Source: a bacterium
Lineage (GTDB): Bacteria > Patescibacteriota > Minisyncoccia > UBA6257 > GWB1-50-10
Assembly: GCA_027310975.1 (NCBI GenBank)
Contig: DAICZV010000009.1
Coordinates: 1-21,361, forward strand
Length of the DNA stretch: 21,361 nucleotides
Direction: 5' to 3'
The notes beneath the pieces are model-generated. The model saw nothing but the letters and a program-made list of their open reading frames with translations, did not search any database and was not told the DNA's origin. Of the stretch, positions 1 to 7,503 are shown in pieces (the stretch's first letter is position 1; each line of letters starts with the position of its first letter). Both the position numbers and the translations under genes were made by a program.

Positions 1-10
1 TTTTGATACA

Positions 11-1060
11 ATGAATATTATGAGAAAAGAAAGATCCCGAGTCATAAGGACGATCGCCGAAGTTATGCCCGCGGTCGTTTCCATCATCATGCAGAAGGAC
101 GTCACCGCCGTGCGCGCCGAACTGGCCTCTTCCCGCAAGGGCAAGAAGGATATCTGGAAGATACCACCGGAAAAGGTGGATGCCCGCGGCATGGTCCAGA
201 TCGGCGGCGGTTCCGGATTCGTCGTGGACGAAAGCGGCGTCATCCTGACCAACAAGCACGTCATATCCGAAGATGGCGCGGAATGCGTCGTCCAGACGAG
301 CGACGGCGAAACTTACGGCGCGGAAATATTGGCGCGCGATCCCGTGGACGACGTTGCCATCTTGCGCATCAAACCGAAAAAGAAGCTGCCGGTCGTCCCG
401 CTTGGCGACTCGGAACACGTCGTCCTGGGCCAGACGGTCCTCGCGATCGGGAACGCCCTGGGTCTTTTTAAAAACACCGTTTCTTTGGGCATCATCTCCG
501 GCCTCTCGCGCTCCGTTGAGGCGAAAGAGGAAGAAAATTCCCGCGCCCAGGAACTGCGGGGGCTCATCCAAACCGACGCGGCCATCAACCCGGGCAATTC
601 CGGCGGACCGCTCGTGGACATCTTCGGCCGCGCGGTCGGCATCAACGCCGCGGTCGTCGTCGGCGCCCAGAACATCAGCTTCGCCATTCCCATCAAAGCG
701 GCGGAGAAGGATCTTGCGGACCTTAAGAAACACGGCCGCATCCTTCGGCCGCTCCTCGGACTTCATTATCTGGTCCTGAACCAGGACCTGGCCGAAAAAA
801 TGGGCCTCGCTTCGCCCTATGGCGCTTATGTCGTGAGCGAGCATCCCTTTGAACCGGCTGTCGTCCCCCAAAGCCCGGCCGACAAGGCCGGCCTGAAAGA
901 GAAGGACATTATTCTGGAATGGAACGGAACAAAGATCGGCCCCGAAGCGGCCATTCAGGACTTTTTGGACGACTGCGAGGTCGGCGAGACCGTAAAGCTC
1001 AAGGTTTTAAGGGGCAAAAAGGAGGTTCAAGCGCAAGTGACGCTCTCCGAACGCAAGTAG
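11..1060 (+). CDS. HtrA/Deg-like trypsin-family serine protease with PDZ domain
   Basis: This is a serine protease of the HtrA/DegP family (MEROPS S1C), which degrades or chaperones misfolded proteins. The 349-residue product has a catalytic triad visible as H83 (TNKHVI), D114 (DDVAIL) and S197 (GNSGGP), followed by one PDZ domain at about residues 235-345 (ADKAGLKEKDIILEWNG). Unlike classic DegP it shows no signal peptide or transmembrane helix at the N-terminus, so a cytoplasmic location is possible; soluble HtrA-like proteins of this layout are known from CPR genomes. The ATG at 11 sits near the window edge and no in-frame stop is seen upstream of it in the 10 available bases, so the true start could lie outside the window. 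It is convergent with the gene at 1130-2032. The family call is firm; the substrate is unknown. Confidence 0.9.
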   Translation: MNIMRKERSRVIRTIAEVMPAVVSIIMQKDVTAVRAELASSRKGKKDIWKIPPEKVDARGMVQIGGGSGFVVDESGVILTNKHVISEDGAECVVQTSDGETYGAEILARDPVDDVAILRIKPKKKLPVVPLGDSEHVVLGQTVLAIGNALGLFKNTVSLGIISGLSRSVEAKEEENSRAQELRGLIQTDAAINPGNSGGPLVDIFGRAVGINAAVVVGAQNISFAIPIKAAEKDLADLKKHGRILRPLLGLHYLVLNQDLAEKMGLASPYGAYVVSEHPFEPAVVPQSPADKAGLKEKDIILEWNGTKIGPEAAIQDFLDDCEVGETVKLKVLRGKKEVQAQVTLSERK

Positions 1061-1064
1061 CTTA

Positions 1065-1135
1065 ACGAGTATCAGGTAGCAAGCATTAAGTAGCTAGTAT
1101 ACTTGATACTTTATACGCGCTACTTACTACTAATA
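1065..1135. repeat. A/T-rich repeat-like intergenic element
   Basis: The short gap between two convergent genes consists of recurring words such as agtatc, agtag and tacttgatactt. The 12-mer tacttgatactt at 1100-1111 recurs exactly inside the tatD gene at 4923-4934. It looks like a degenerate dispersed repeat. No terminator-grade hairpin with a T tract was identified here. Confidence 0.4.
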
Positions 1136-2032
1136 GACGTACTGGTCCACGAGAAGTCCGTTCCTGTCCAGAAGGAGCAGGCGGTCATGGCTCGGGTCCA
1201 CGTTAATCGGGCTGCCCAGCCACACGCGCCATTCATTGGAGAAGAATCCGGACTGGAAACGGTTCCGGTTATAGCAACTCGCGTAATTGAAACGAGTGTT
1301 CAAAATCGACTGGCAAGCCGGCTCGCCGGAGAAATTGTTAATCTGGTTGGCCGACGGCACGCTGCACCCCCAAAGCGAGAGGATATAGCTTTGGCAGGAG
1401 CCGGAGTAAGTGACTATCTCCGAGCGGTCATAGACCGGCGCGCAATTCTGCGGCAGGGCCGGCGTGAAAGAGTAGGTATTGTTCAGATAGCCGATACAGG
1501 CGTTCATTCTAAAATTCTGTCCGACCGGGCTGGCGCTGCTGTAAACGTTCAAAACATTCCCGGAACCGAGCGCAATGTCACCCGGATACTCAAATCCCGT
1601 CGGGCTGTAATCGGACGCGGCCGTTGGAATGACAACCTGGCCTTTATTATAAGTTAGCCGCCATCCGGTCACGTCCACCGGCGTGCTGAGGCCGCTGTAA
1701 GCGGTATTCAGGGAAAATTGGGCGATACCGTTCCAAGACGAAGCGGCACTGACATTCCCTATCTTCACTTCGCCGTAATAGGGCGAGAGCTCGGAAGCGG
1801 TAAATCCTGCCGGAGGCGTCGGCGCCGGCTTGGTGGCCACTTGAACCGGAGCGCTGCCGCCCGTGGAATAAGTGACGTTGGACTTTTGGCCTGAGAGGCC
1901 CGAGGGAACGGAGTAGTTCACCTTGAAGAGCGAGCCGAGATTTTCAAACTTCACGCCCTGAAACTGCTTCGCGACCATGAAAATGGCCACGCCGACGATG
2001 ATGACTATGATGACGATGAGGACTTTGCTCAT
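1130..2032 (-). CDS. Membrane-anchored lamin-tail-like (LTD) domain protein
   Basis: The 300-residue product starts with one strongly hydrophobic helix (about residues 4-21), then a Ser/Thr/Pro-rich linker (about 40-75) and an extracytoplasmic domain. That domain has a β-sandwich pattern resembling lamin-tail (LTD) domains: a GWRLTYN strand, DIALGSGNVLNVYSS, a long cysteine-rich insertion with six or more Cys that could form disulfides, and a closing strand of type LLLLDRNGLLVDQYVY. Such proteins are common and uncharacterised in Parcubacteria. The ATG overlaps the leuS stop codon by 4 nt, so it is probably translationally coupled to leuS. The LTD assignment rests on pattern recognition only; the function is unknown. 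Confidence 0.75.
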   Translation of the reverse strand: MSKVLIVIIVIIVGVAIFMVAKQFQGVKFENLGSLFKVNYSVPSGLSGQKSNVTYSTGGSAPVQVATKPAPTPPAGFTASELSPYYGEVKIGNVSAASSWNGIAQFSLNTAYSGLSTPVDVTGWRLTYNKGQVVIPTAASDYSPTGFEYPGDIALGSGNVLNVYSSASPVGQNFRMNACIGYLNNTYSFTPALPQNCAPVYDRSEIVTYSGSCQSYILSLWGCSVPSANQINNFSGEPACQSILNTRFNYASCYNRNRFQSGFFSNEWRVWLGSPINVDPSHDRLLLLDRNGLLVDQYVY

Positions 2033-4410
2033 GATACGAAATTTATCAAACGGTCTTTGACGTAAACGGTCTTTTTCGGCTCCCCGCCGCCGAGGGCGGC
2101 TTGGACATTCGGCAGGGCGAGCGCCGCTTTGGCGGCCTCGTTTTGGCCGGCCCCGGACTCTATCTTAACTGTACCACGATGCTTGCCGTTCACCTGGACC
2201 ACGAGCTCCACCACTGCGTCTTTCACGAGCTTTTCGTCATACTCCGGCCACGATTCTTTATGAACGGACGTCTTGTTACCCAATTCGTGCCAGAGTTCCT
2301 CCGCGATGTGCGGCGCGAGCGGCGCCAAGAGCTTCACGAACTTCGCTTTGAGCCCGTTCGTCAAGGGCTTTCCCTCCAGCGCATTCAGGCAGATCATAAG
2401 CGACGACACGACAGTGTTGAACTTGAAGGCGCGGATGTCTTCCGTCACTTTTTTTATCGCCTTATGGACCGCCCGCTCCGCTTCTTGAGCGTCGCTTGCG
2501 GCAGAATCGCTCAAGATAGTCTGCCAAACGCGGTCCAGAAAACGGCTCACACCCAAAATGCCCTGGCTGTTCCATCCCACGGTCGCCTCGTGCGGCCCGA
2601 GAAACATCTCGTGCATCCGCAGGGCATCGGCGCCGAACTCCTTCACAATCTCGTCCGGGCTCACCGCGTTGCCGCGGCTCTTGCTCATCTTTTCGCCGTC
2701 GGACCCGAGGATGATGCCATTTGTCACCCGACTTGCGTAGGGCTCCGGCGTCGGCACGAGTTTTTGGTCGTAGAGGAACTGGTGCCAGAAGCGGGAGTAC
2801 AAAAGATGGAGCGTCGTGTGTTCCGCCCCGCCGAAATAGACATCCACCGGCAGCCAGTGTTCCAAAAGTTTTTTGCCCGCCAGTTCCTTACCGTTTTTGG
2901 GGTCGCAGTATCGCAGATAGTACCAGGAGCTCCCCGCCCACTGGGGCATGGTGTTCGTCTCGCGCTTCGCCGGGCCGCCGCATTTGGGGCATTTCACGTT
3001 CACCCACGAGTCTATGGCCGCGAGGGGCGACTCGCCCGTTCCGGTCGGTTCGTATTTTTCCACCTCCGGCAATCTAACCGGCAATTCATCGTCTGGCACC
3101 GGAACAATGCCGCACTTTGAGCAGTGGACCAAGGGTATCGGCTCGCCCCAATAGCGCTGGCGCGAAAAGACCCAGTCGCGGAGTTTATACTGCGTTTTCT
3201 TAACGCCCCCGACGAACTTCGTTATCTCCTTCTTCGCTTTTTCGCTATCCAGGCCCGTAAACTTTCCGGAATTTTTCAAAACGCCGCTCCCCGTCCAAAG
3301 CTCTCCCGGATTTCCGCCGGAAATAACCTCAACGATCGGCAAGTTGAACTTCTTGGCGAATTCAAAATCCCGCTCGTCGTGCGCCGGCACGGCCATGATG
3401 GCGCCGGTACCGTACGTGGCGAGCACGTAGTCGGCGATAAATACCGGTATGGCCTCGCCGTTTGCCGGGTTTATCGCTTTAATCCCCTTTAGTTCAACCC
3501 CGGTCTTCGCCTTGCCTTCCGCCATCCTTTCCTCGTCCGTCTTCTCTTTCGTTTTTTTAACGTATTCTTCAACATCCGCTCTATTTTCAATTCTTAATTC
3601 CTTATTCCCGACGAGCGGATGCTCGGGCGCGAGGACCATGTATGTCGCCCCAAAAAGCGTGTCGGGCCGCGTGGTGAAAACCTGTATTTTGTATCCAGTA
3701 TTTTGTATTTCAAAATCTATGAGCGCCCCTTCCGAGCGGCCGATCCAATTTTCCTGCTGGACCTTGATACTTTCCGGCCAGTTCAGGTCTTTCAGGCCGT
3801 CAATGAGCCTATCGGCATACGCCGTTATCTTCAGATACCACTGGCGCACCTCTTTCTGGATGACCTCCGTACCGCAGCGCTCGCACTTGCCGCCAACAAC
3901 CTCCTCGTTCGCCAGGCCCGTCTTATCCTTCGGGCACCAGTTGATGAGTCCGGTCGCTTCGTAGGCGAGGCCGGCTTTAAAGAACTGCAAGAATATCCAT
4001 TGGGTCCATTTGTAGTACGCGGGGTCGGTGGTATTCACCTCGCGCGACCAGTCACAACCGATGCCCCAGCTCTTCACCTGCCTTTTTGCGTTTTCAATAT
4101 TCTTGGCCGTCGTCACCTTCGGTTGAATGCCCTTCTTGATGGCGTAGTTCTCGGCCGGCAAACCGAAGGCGTCCCATCCCATCGGGTACATCACCTCGTA
4201 CCCCTGCATCCGCAGGAAGCGGCTATAGGTGTCGCCCGCCGTGTACGGCCGGAGGTGCCCCATATGGAGGCCTTCACCGGAGGGGTACGGGAATTCCACG
4301 AGGACGTATTTTTTCTCTTTTTTGCTTTTATCGGCGGCAGTGTAAACGCCCTCTTTGTCCCACTCCGCCTGCCATTTCGGCTCTATTTTACCGGGATCAT
4401 AACTCTTCAT
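2029..4410 (-). CDS. leuS: Leucyl-tRNA synthetase (LeuRS)
   Basis: LeuRS attaches leucine to tRNA-Leu in the cytoplasm. The 793-residue product shows the class Ia HIGH-type motif as HMGH (residues 49-52), the editing-domain sequence TTRPDTLFGATYMVLAPEHP, the DWVFSRQRYWGEPIP segment, a CxxC zinc-like pair in the insertion (KCERCGTE) and KMSKS near residue 572. It is somewhat shorter than the roughly 860 residues typical of E. coli, but all catalytic parts are present. Two short A/T-rich repeat-like stretches encode unusual peptides (NTGYKIQ near residue 235, and ELRIEN near 270) within the editing-domain region. The ATG has no Shine-Dalgarno sequence; a TTGAGT-17-TAGAAT promoter ends 7 nt before it. 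It overlaps the following LTD gene by 4 nt. Confidence 0.97.
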   Translation of the reverse strand: MKSYDPGKIEPKWQAEWDKEGVYTAADKSKKEKKYVLVEFPYPSGEGLHMGHLRPYTAGDTYSRFLRMQGYEVMYPMGWDAFGLPAENYAIKKGIQPKVTTAKNIENAKRQVKSWGIGCDWSREVNTTDPAYYKWTQWIFLQFFKAGLAYEATGLINWCPKDKTGLANEEVVGGKCERCGTEVIQKEVRQWYLKITAYADRLIDGLKDLNWPESIKVQQENWIGRSEGALIDFEIQNTGYKIQVFTTRPDTLFGATYMVLAPEHPLVGNKELRIENRADVEEYVKKTKEKTDEERMAEGKAKTGVELKGIKAINPANGEAIPVFIADYVLATYGTGAIMAVPAHDERDFEFAKKFNLPIVEVISGGNPGELWTGSGVLKNSGKFTGLDSEKAKKEITKFVGGVKKTQYKLRDWVFSRQRYWGEPIPLVHCSKCGIVPVPDDELPVRLPEVEKYEPTGTGESPLAAIDSWVNVKCPKCGGPAKRETNTMPQWAGSSWYYLRYCDPKNGKELAGKKLLEHWLPVDVYFGGAEHTTLHLLYSRFWHQFLYDQKLVPTPEPYASRVTNGIILGSDGEKMSKSRGNAVSPDEIVKEFGADALRMHEMFLGPHEATVGWNSQGILGVSRFLDRVWQTILSDSAASDAQEAERAVHKAIKKVTEDIRAFKFNTVVSSLMICLNALEGKPLTNGLKAKFVKLLAPLAPHIAEELWHELGNKTSVHKESWPEYDEKLVKDAVVELVVQVNGKHRGTVKIESGAGQNEAAKAALALPNVQAALGGGEPKKTVYVKDRLINFVS
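3571..3610 (-). repeat. A/T-rich repeat-like insertion inside leuS
   Basis: This A/T-rich stretch interrupts an otherwise G/C-rich gene in frame and encodes ELRIEN-type residues. The 13-mer ggaataaggaatt (minus strand, 3596-3608) recurs exactly on the plus strand inside tatD at 4783-4795. It is probably one copy of a dispersed short element tolerated in a surface loop of the editing domain. Confidence 0.45.
3684..3708 (-). repeat. Tandem A/T-rich 14-nt unit inside leuS
   Basis: The 11-mer gtattttgtat occurs twice, at 3684-3694 and 3698-3708, a 14-nt period. It encodes the peptide TGYKIQ within leuS. The local composition is far more A/T-rich than the flanking gene, as in the other short repeat-like insertions in this window. 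Confidence 0.45.
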
Positions 4411-4417
4411 TAACTAG

Positions 4418-4446
4418 ATTCTAGCTGAAAAAATCAGCATACTCAA
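4418..4446 (-). promoter_or_regulatory. leuS promoter, probably giving a leaderless mRNA
   Basis: On the minus strand TTGAGT (4446-4441) is followed after exactly 17 nt by TAGAAT (4423-4418), close to the sigma-70 consensus. Only 7 nt separate the -10 box from the leuS ATG, so transcription would begin at or next to the start codon. The -35 box overlaps the tatD 3' end. Confidence 0.6.
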
Positions 4447-5261
4447 CTAAGGCCGAAGGTCCGCTTCGCGTTCTCCACCGTCCTCGCCGCCATTTCTTCA
4501 ACACTTATATTTTTTATTTCCGCGAGCTTTTTCACCACCTCAACAACATAAGCCGGTTCGTTGCGTTTACCGCGGTACGGCACGGGGGCAACGAGGGGCG
4601 CGTCCGTCTCGGAGAGAATGCGGTCCAGGGGCAGATATTCCACGAGCGCCCGGTAGTCCGGCATTCCGGATTTGGGCGGATAGGTTATCGCCCCGCCGAA
4701 CGTGAAGGCAAAACCCATCTCCAAAAGTTTTTGCGCATCCTCTTTCGTGCCGGTAAAAAAGTGGATGAGGCCGGGCTTTGCCGGAATAAGGAATTTGGAA
4801 TTATGAATTAGGATCTCTATAAGATCACCGAAAGCGTCGCGGCAGTGGATCATCAGAGGTTTCTGAACCTCATGTGCTATTTTGATTTGCCGCTCAAAAG
4901 TATAGACTTGTTTTTTCCTTACTACTTGATACTTGCTACTTTCTACTCGGTAAAAATCCAGCCCGCACTCTCCTATCGCGACCGTCTTCTGGTCCAAGGC
5001 GAGCCGTTTGAAGGCTTCACGGTCAAAATTTTTGCTTACGGCATATTCCGGGTGGAATCCGACGGCGGCGTATACCGGCTCCTTTTCAAACTCATGCGCG
5101 ATATTGACCGCCAGAAGCGAATCATCCAATTCCGTCCCAACGTTCACGAACCCGACCCCGGATGCAAGCGCCCGGCCGACCGCCTCGCGATAGTCGTCCG
5201 CAAACTCCTTTAGGTTTATGTGTGTATGAGAATCAAAATACTTCGGAACCATGGATTGCAT
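4443..5261 (-). CDS. tatD: TatD-family metal-dependent deoxyribonuclease/hydrolase
   Basis: TatD-family proteins are metal-dependent 3'-5' exonucleases or hydrolases with an amidohydrolase TIM barrel, implicated in DNA repair and quality control. The 272-residue product carries the metal ligands DSHTH (H12, H14), GECGLDFY (E98), MIHCRDA (H139), GLIHFFTG (H167) and SETDAP (D220). Two peptides, SSKYQVV (about 108-114) and HNSKFLI (about 153-159), are encoded by A/T-rich repeat-like DNA and look like in-frame insertions in loops of the barrel. The start is ATG at 5261, with no good Shine-Dalgarno sequence; a second ATG lies at 5252. The gene is upstream of leuS on the same strand, with a 32-nt gap. 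Confidence 0.93.
   Translation of the reverse strand: MQSMVPKYFDSHTHINLKEFADDYREAVGRALASGVGFVNVGTELDDSLLAVNIAHEFEKEPVYAAVGFHPEYAVSKNFDREAFKRLALDQKTVAIGECGLDFYRVESSKYQVVRKKQVYTFERQIKIAHEVQKPLMIHCRDAFGDLIEILIHNSKFLIPAKPGLIHFFTGTKEDAQKLLEMGFAFTFGGAITYPPKSGMPDYRALVEYLPLDRILSETDAPLVAPVPYRGKRNEPAYVVEVVKKLAEIKNISVEEMAARTVENAKRTFGLS
4783..4816. repeat. A/T-rich repeat-like insertion inside tatD (first)
   Basis: The plus strand reads ggaataaggaatt followed by further aatt-rich words, and shares an exact 13-mer with leuS (3596-3608, opposite strand). It encodes HNSKFLI in TatD. Confidence 0.45.
4919..4950. repeat. A/T-rich repeat-like insertion inside tatD (second)
   Basis: This stretch contains tacttgatactt (4923-4934), shared exactly with the intergenic element at 1100-1111. 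It encodes the SSKYQVV peptide inserted just after the conserved GECGLDFYR motif, where typical TatD proteins have only a short connection. Confidence 0.45.
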
Positions 5262-5284
5262 TATAGGTTAAATTCCCCTAGTAT
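5256..5284 (+). promoter_or_regulatory. Possible promoter of the HAD hydrolase gene
   Basis: TTGCAT (5256-5261) and TAGTAT (5279-5284) are separated by 17 nt. They lie 35 nt upstream of the GTG start and are followed by a strong AGGAGGT Shine-Dalgarno sequence (5309-5315). The match to consensus is moderate. Confidence 0.4.
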
Positions 5285-5319
5285 GACGATACACATTAAC
5301 AATAAAAAAGGAGGTAGCT

Positions 5320-5982
5320 GTGTTGCAAACGGTGTTCGTGGACTGGGACGGAACAGCCGTCCAGAGTAAGCTGGTTTATTATGAGTCAATCGTTGAGTGT
5401 TTCCGGCTCTACGGTAAACACCCGCCAACGATTGAGGAATTCGGCAATGATATAGGCGCCCTGGGCTCCTTCCAGGCCTTTTATGACAAATACGGCCTGC
5501 CGGAGCTTAAGGAAAGCGAAGCGGTGAAGATCCGGACTGCCTATGTTGAAAGAAACTGGCACCGAATCGTCCCAACGTCCGGCTTTAAACATTTTCTCGG
5601 GGTTTGCTCCGCCTGGAAACTGCCGGTCGTCATCTTGAGCAACAATGACGAACCAGTCATACGCCGGAAGGCCAGAGAATACGACCTCGGCAAATACATC
5701 CACCGCATTGCCGCAGTGACCGACAAGGCCGATTTCCTGGCCCATATAATTACCCTGGAAGGCCTGCGCCCGGCCGAAATGGTCTACATCGATGACACTA
5801 AGGAAGGGCTTTCGGCTGCCAAGATATTTGGCGTTCGGACGATCGCCTTTACGAGCGGTCTGAATACCAAAGACCGTCTCGCTGAAATTGGCCCGGATTT
5901 CCCTGTCAGGCGGAACGGTGTGATGCCGGACATCGACGACTTTTTCAAGGTCGCCGAGATAATATCAACACTGCGGAGCTAA
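5320..5982 (+). CDS. HAD-superfamily phosphatase (phosphoglycolate phosphatase-like)
   Basis: This is a haloacid dehalogenase-type hydrolase, probably a phosphatase acting on a small phosphorylated metabolite. The 220-residue product has motif I DWDGT (nucleophile D8, acid/base D10), motif II ILSNN (S107), the conserved Lys in TDKAD (K136) and motif IV YIDDTKEG (D158, D159), with a helical cap at about residues 16-85. The GTG at 5320 was chosen because an AGGAGGT Shine-Dalgarno sequence ends 4 nt before it; TTG at 5323 is an alternative. This strong ribosome-binding site is unlike most neighbours. It is divergent from tatD, convergent with metG and closed by its own terminator. The substrate cannot be told from sequence. 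Confidence 0.85.
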   Translation: MLQTVFVDWDGTAVQSKLVYYESIVECFRLYGKHPPTIEEFGNDIGALGSFQAFYDKYGLPELKESEAVKIRTAYVERNWHRIVPTSGFKHFLGVCSAWKLPVVILSNNDEPVIRRKAREYDLGKYIHRIAAVTDKADFLAHIITLEGLRPAEMVYIDDTKEGLSAAKIFGVRTIAFTSGLNTKDRLAEIGPDFPVRRNGVMPDIDDFFKVAEIISTLRS

Positions 5983-5996
5983 CGCTCCGCTTTTTT
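5973..5996 (+). terminator. Intrinsic terminator of the HAD gene
   Basis: A perfect 7-bp stem GCGGAGC/GCTCCGC with loop TAAC is followed by six T residues. The loop contains the stop codon of the HAD gene. Confidence 0.85.
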
Positions 5997-6031
5997 ATAC
6001 CCAGAATGTATGGGAGCTCAGCTCCGTTACA

Positions 6032-7501
6032 TTATTTAAGACGGGGGAAGAGAATGGCGGGCTTTTTTATCTTGAGCGTCTTCCCCTCCCAGGCGATGGA
6101 GGCGGTTATCTTTTCGGCTGTCCCCGGCAGAAAGGGTTCCAAAAGCGCGGCGACGTTATCCAAGACGACGACGAGGCTCCAAACCACCCGGCCGTCAAAA
6201 TTCTCCCAGGGCTTCTTTTCGTTCACGTACTTGTCGCCGAAGGAGATGAGCTCCCAAACGGCGGCGAGAACTTCATTGAAGGCGTAGGTTCCCACTTTCG
6301 CCGCGACCTGTTTTTTGGTCTCGCTGATACGCTTGTCTATTTCCGGGTCTATCTCACCGGATTTGAAATTGCCGTCGTTCAGCTTTTCGCCCAAGGTTAG
6401 GACCCGGGCGGCAAAGTTGCCCAGGCCGTTCGCGAGGCTCGCGTTATAGCTTTCATTGAACTTCTCCCAGGTGAAATCCCCGTCCTCAAACGGGCTTAGG
6501 TCGCGGGCAAGCCAAAAGCGGAGCGCGTCCGTCCCGTATTTTCCGACGACAGCGAAAGGATCCACCACATTCCCCAGACTCTTGCTCATTTTCTGCCCGC
6601 CGGAGTTGATGAAGCCGTGGATCAATATCTGCCGCGATGTCGGCAATCCCGCCGAAATGAGCATGGCCTGCCACATCGCCGATTGCTGGCGCAGATTGTC
6701 CTTGCCGGCGACTTGAAGCGCATTCGGGCGTTCCGGCGTGCCCCAAAATTCGCTGAAATTCTTTTCGTCTTCCGGCCAGCCGAGCGTGGAGACGTAGTTC
6801 ACGAGAGCGTCAAACCAGACGTACATAACCTGCTCGTCGTCCCCCGGCACCGGCACGCCCCAAGGCATTTTGGACTTGAGCCGCGAGATGCTGAAATCCT
6901 GCAGGCCGGACGAAACGAAATTCCGAATCTCCGTCAGGCGATGGCTCGGCACCACGAAATCCGGGTATTTTGCGTAAAGCTCAAGAAGCGGCTTTTGGTA
7001 TTTTGAAAAACGGAAGAAGTAGTTCTCCTCCTTGATGAGCTCTATCCGCAGATTCGGATGGATGGGGCAATGCCCGTCCACGAGCTCCGATTCGGTCTTC
7101 TCCAGTTCGCAGCCGACGCAGTATTTTATCTCGTAGTCCTTTTTGTAAATATCCCCGTTTTTATCGCACCGTTTCCAGAACTCCTCCGCCGCCGCAATAT
7201 GGTGCGAATCGGTCGTCCGGATGAAATTCGTGAAATTGACGTTCAGCGCCTCTTTGAGGCGGCTGAACTGGGCGGCGTTCTCGTCCACGTATGCCTGAAC
7301 GTCCCGGCCGGATTCTTGGGCGTTCCGATAGATCTTCTGGCCGTGCTCGTCCGTGCCGGTATTGAAGATGACCCGATCGCCCAAAGCCGCGCGGTAGCGG
7401 GCGATGATGTCCGCCTGCACTATCTCTAGGGCGAAACCGACGTGCGGCGCCGAGTTCACGTACGGGAGCGTCGTCGTGATGTAGAAATTCTTCTTTTCCA
7501 T
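6032..7501 (-). CDS. metG: Methionyl-tRNA synthetase (MetRS)
   Basis: MetRS charges initiator and elongator tRNA-Met with methionine. The product of about 489 residues has the class Ia HIGH-type motif as HVGF (20-23) after LPYVNSAP, the GTDEHGQKI segment, a zinc-knuckle insertion CVGC...CPIHP, the WFDALVNY segment and KMSKS near residue 303. It ends shortly after the anticodon-binding helical domain, with no C-terminal tRNA-binding EMAP-type domain. The ATG at 7501 is preferred, 2 nt after the stop codon of the AI-2E gene; an in-frame TTG at 7507 would overlap that stop. It probably shares an operon with the AI-2E gene. Confidence 0.96.
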   Translation of the reverse strand: MEKKNFYITTTLPYVNSAPHVGFALEIVQADIIARYRAALGDRVIFNTGTDEHGQKIYRNAQESGRDVQAYVDENAAQFSRLKEALNVNFTNFIRTTDSHHIAAAEEFWKRCDKNGDIYKKDYEIKYCVGCELEKTESELVDGHCPIHPNLRIELIKEENYFFRFSKYQKPLLELYAKYPDFVVPSHRLTEIRNFVSSGLQDFSISRLKSKMPWGVPVPGDDEQVMYVWFDALVNYVSTLGWPEDEKNFSEFWGTPERPNALQVAGKDNLRQQSAMWQAMLISAGLPTSRQILIHGFINSGGQKMSKSLGNVVDPFAVVGKYGTDALRFWLARDLSPFEDGDFTWEKFNESYNASLANGLGNFAARVLTLGEKLNDGNFKSGEIDPEIDKRISETKKQVAAKVGTYAFNEVLAAVWELISFGDKYVNEKKPWENFDGRVVWSLVVVLDNVAALLEPFLPGTAEKITASIAWEGKTLKIKKPAILFPRLK

Positions 7502-7503
7502 CT

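Noticed and set aside
2101..3120. 339-codon open frame on the plus strand
   Set aside because: Antisense to leuS, with a low-complexity composition typical of a reverse-frame shadow.
6012..6028. Palindrome GGAGCTcAGCTCC as terminator for metG
   Set aside because: The arms are only 6 nt and no T tract follows on the minus strand; it may simply echo the nearby HAD terminator stem.
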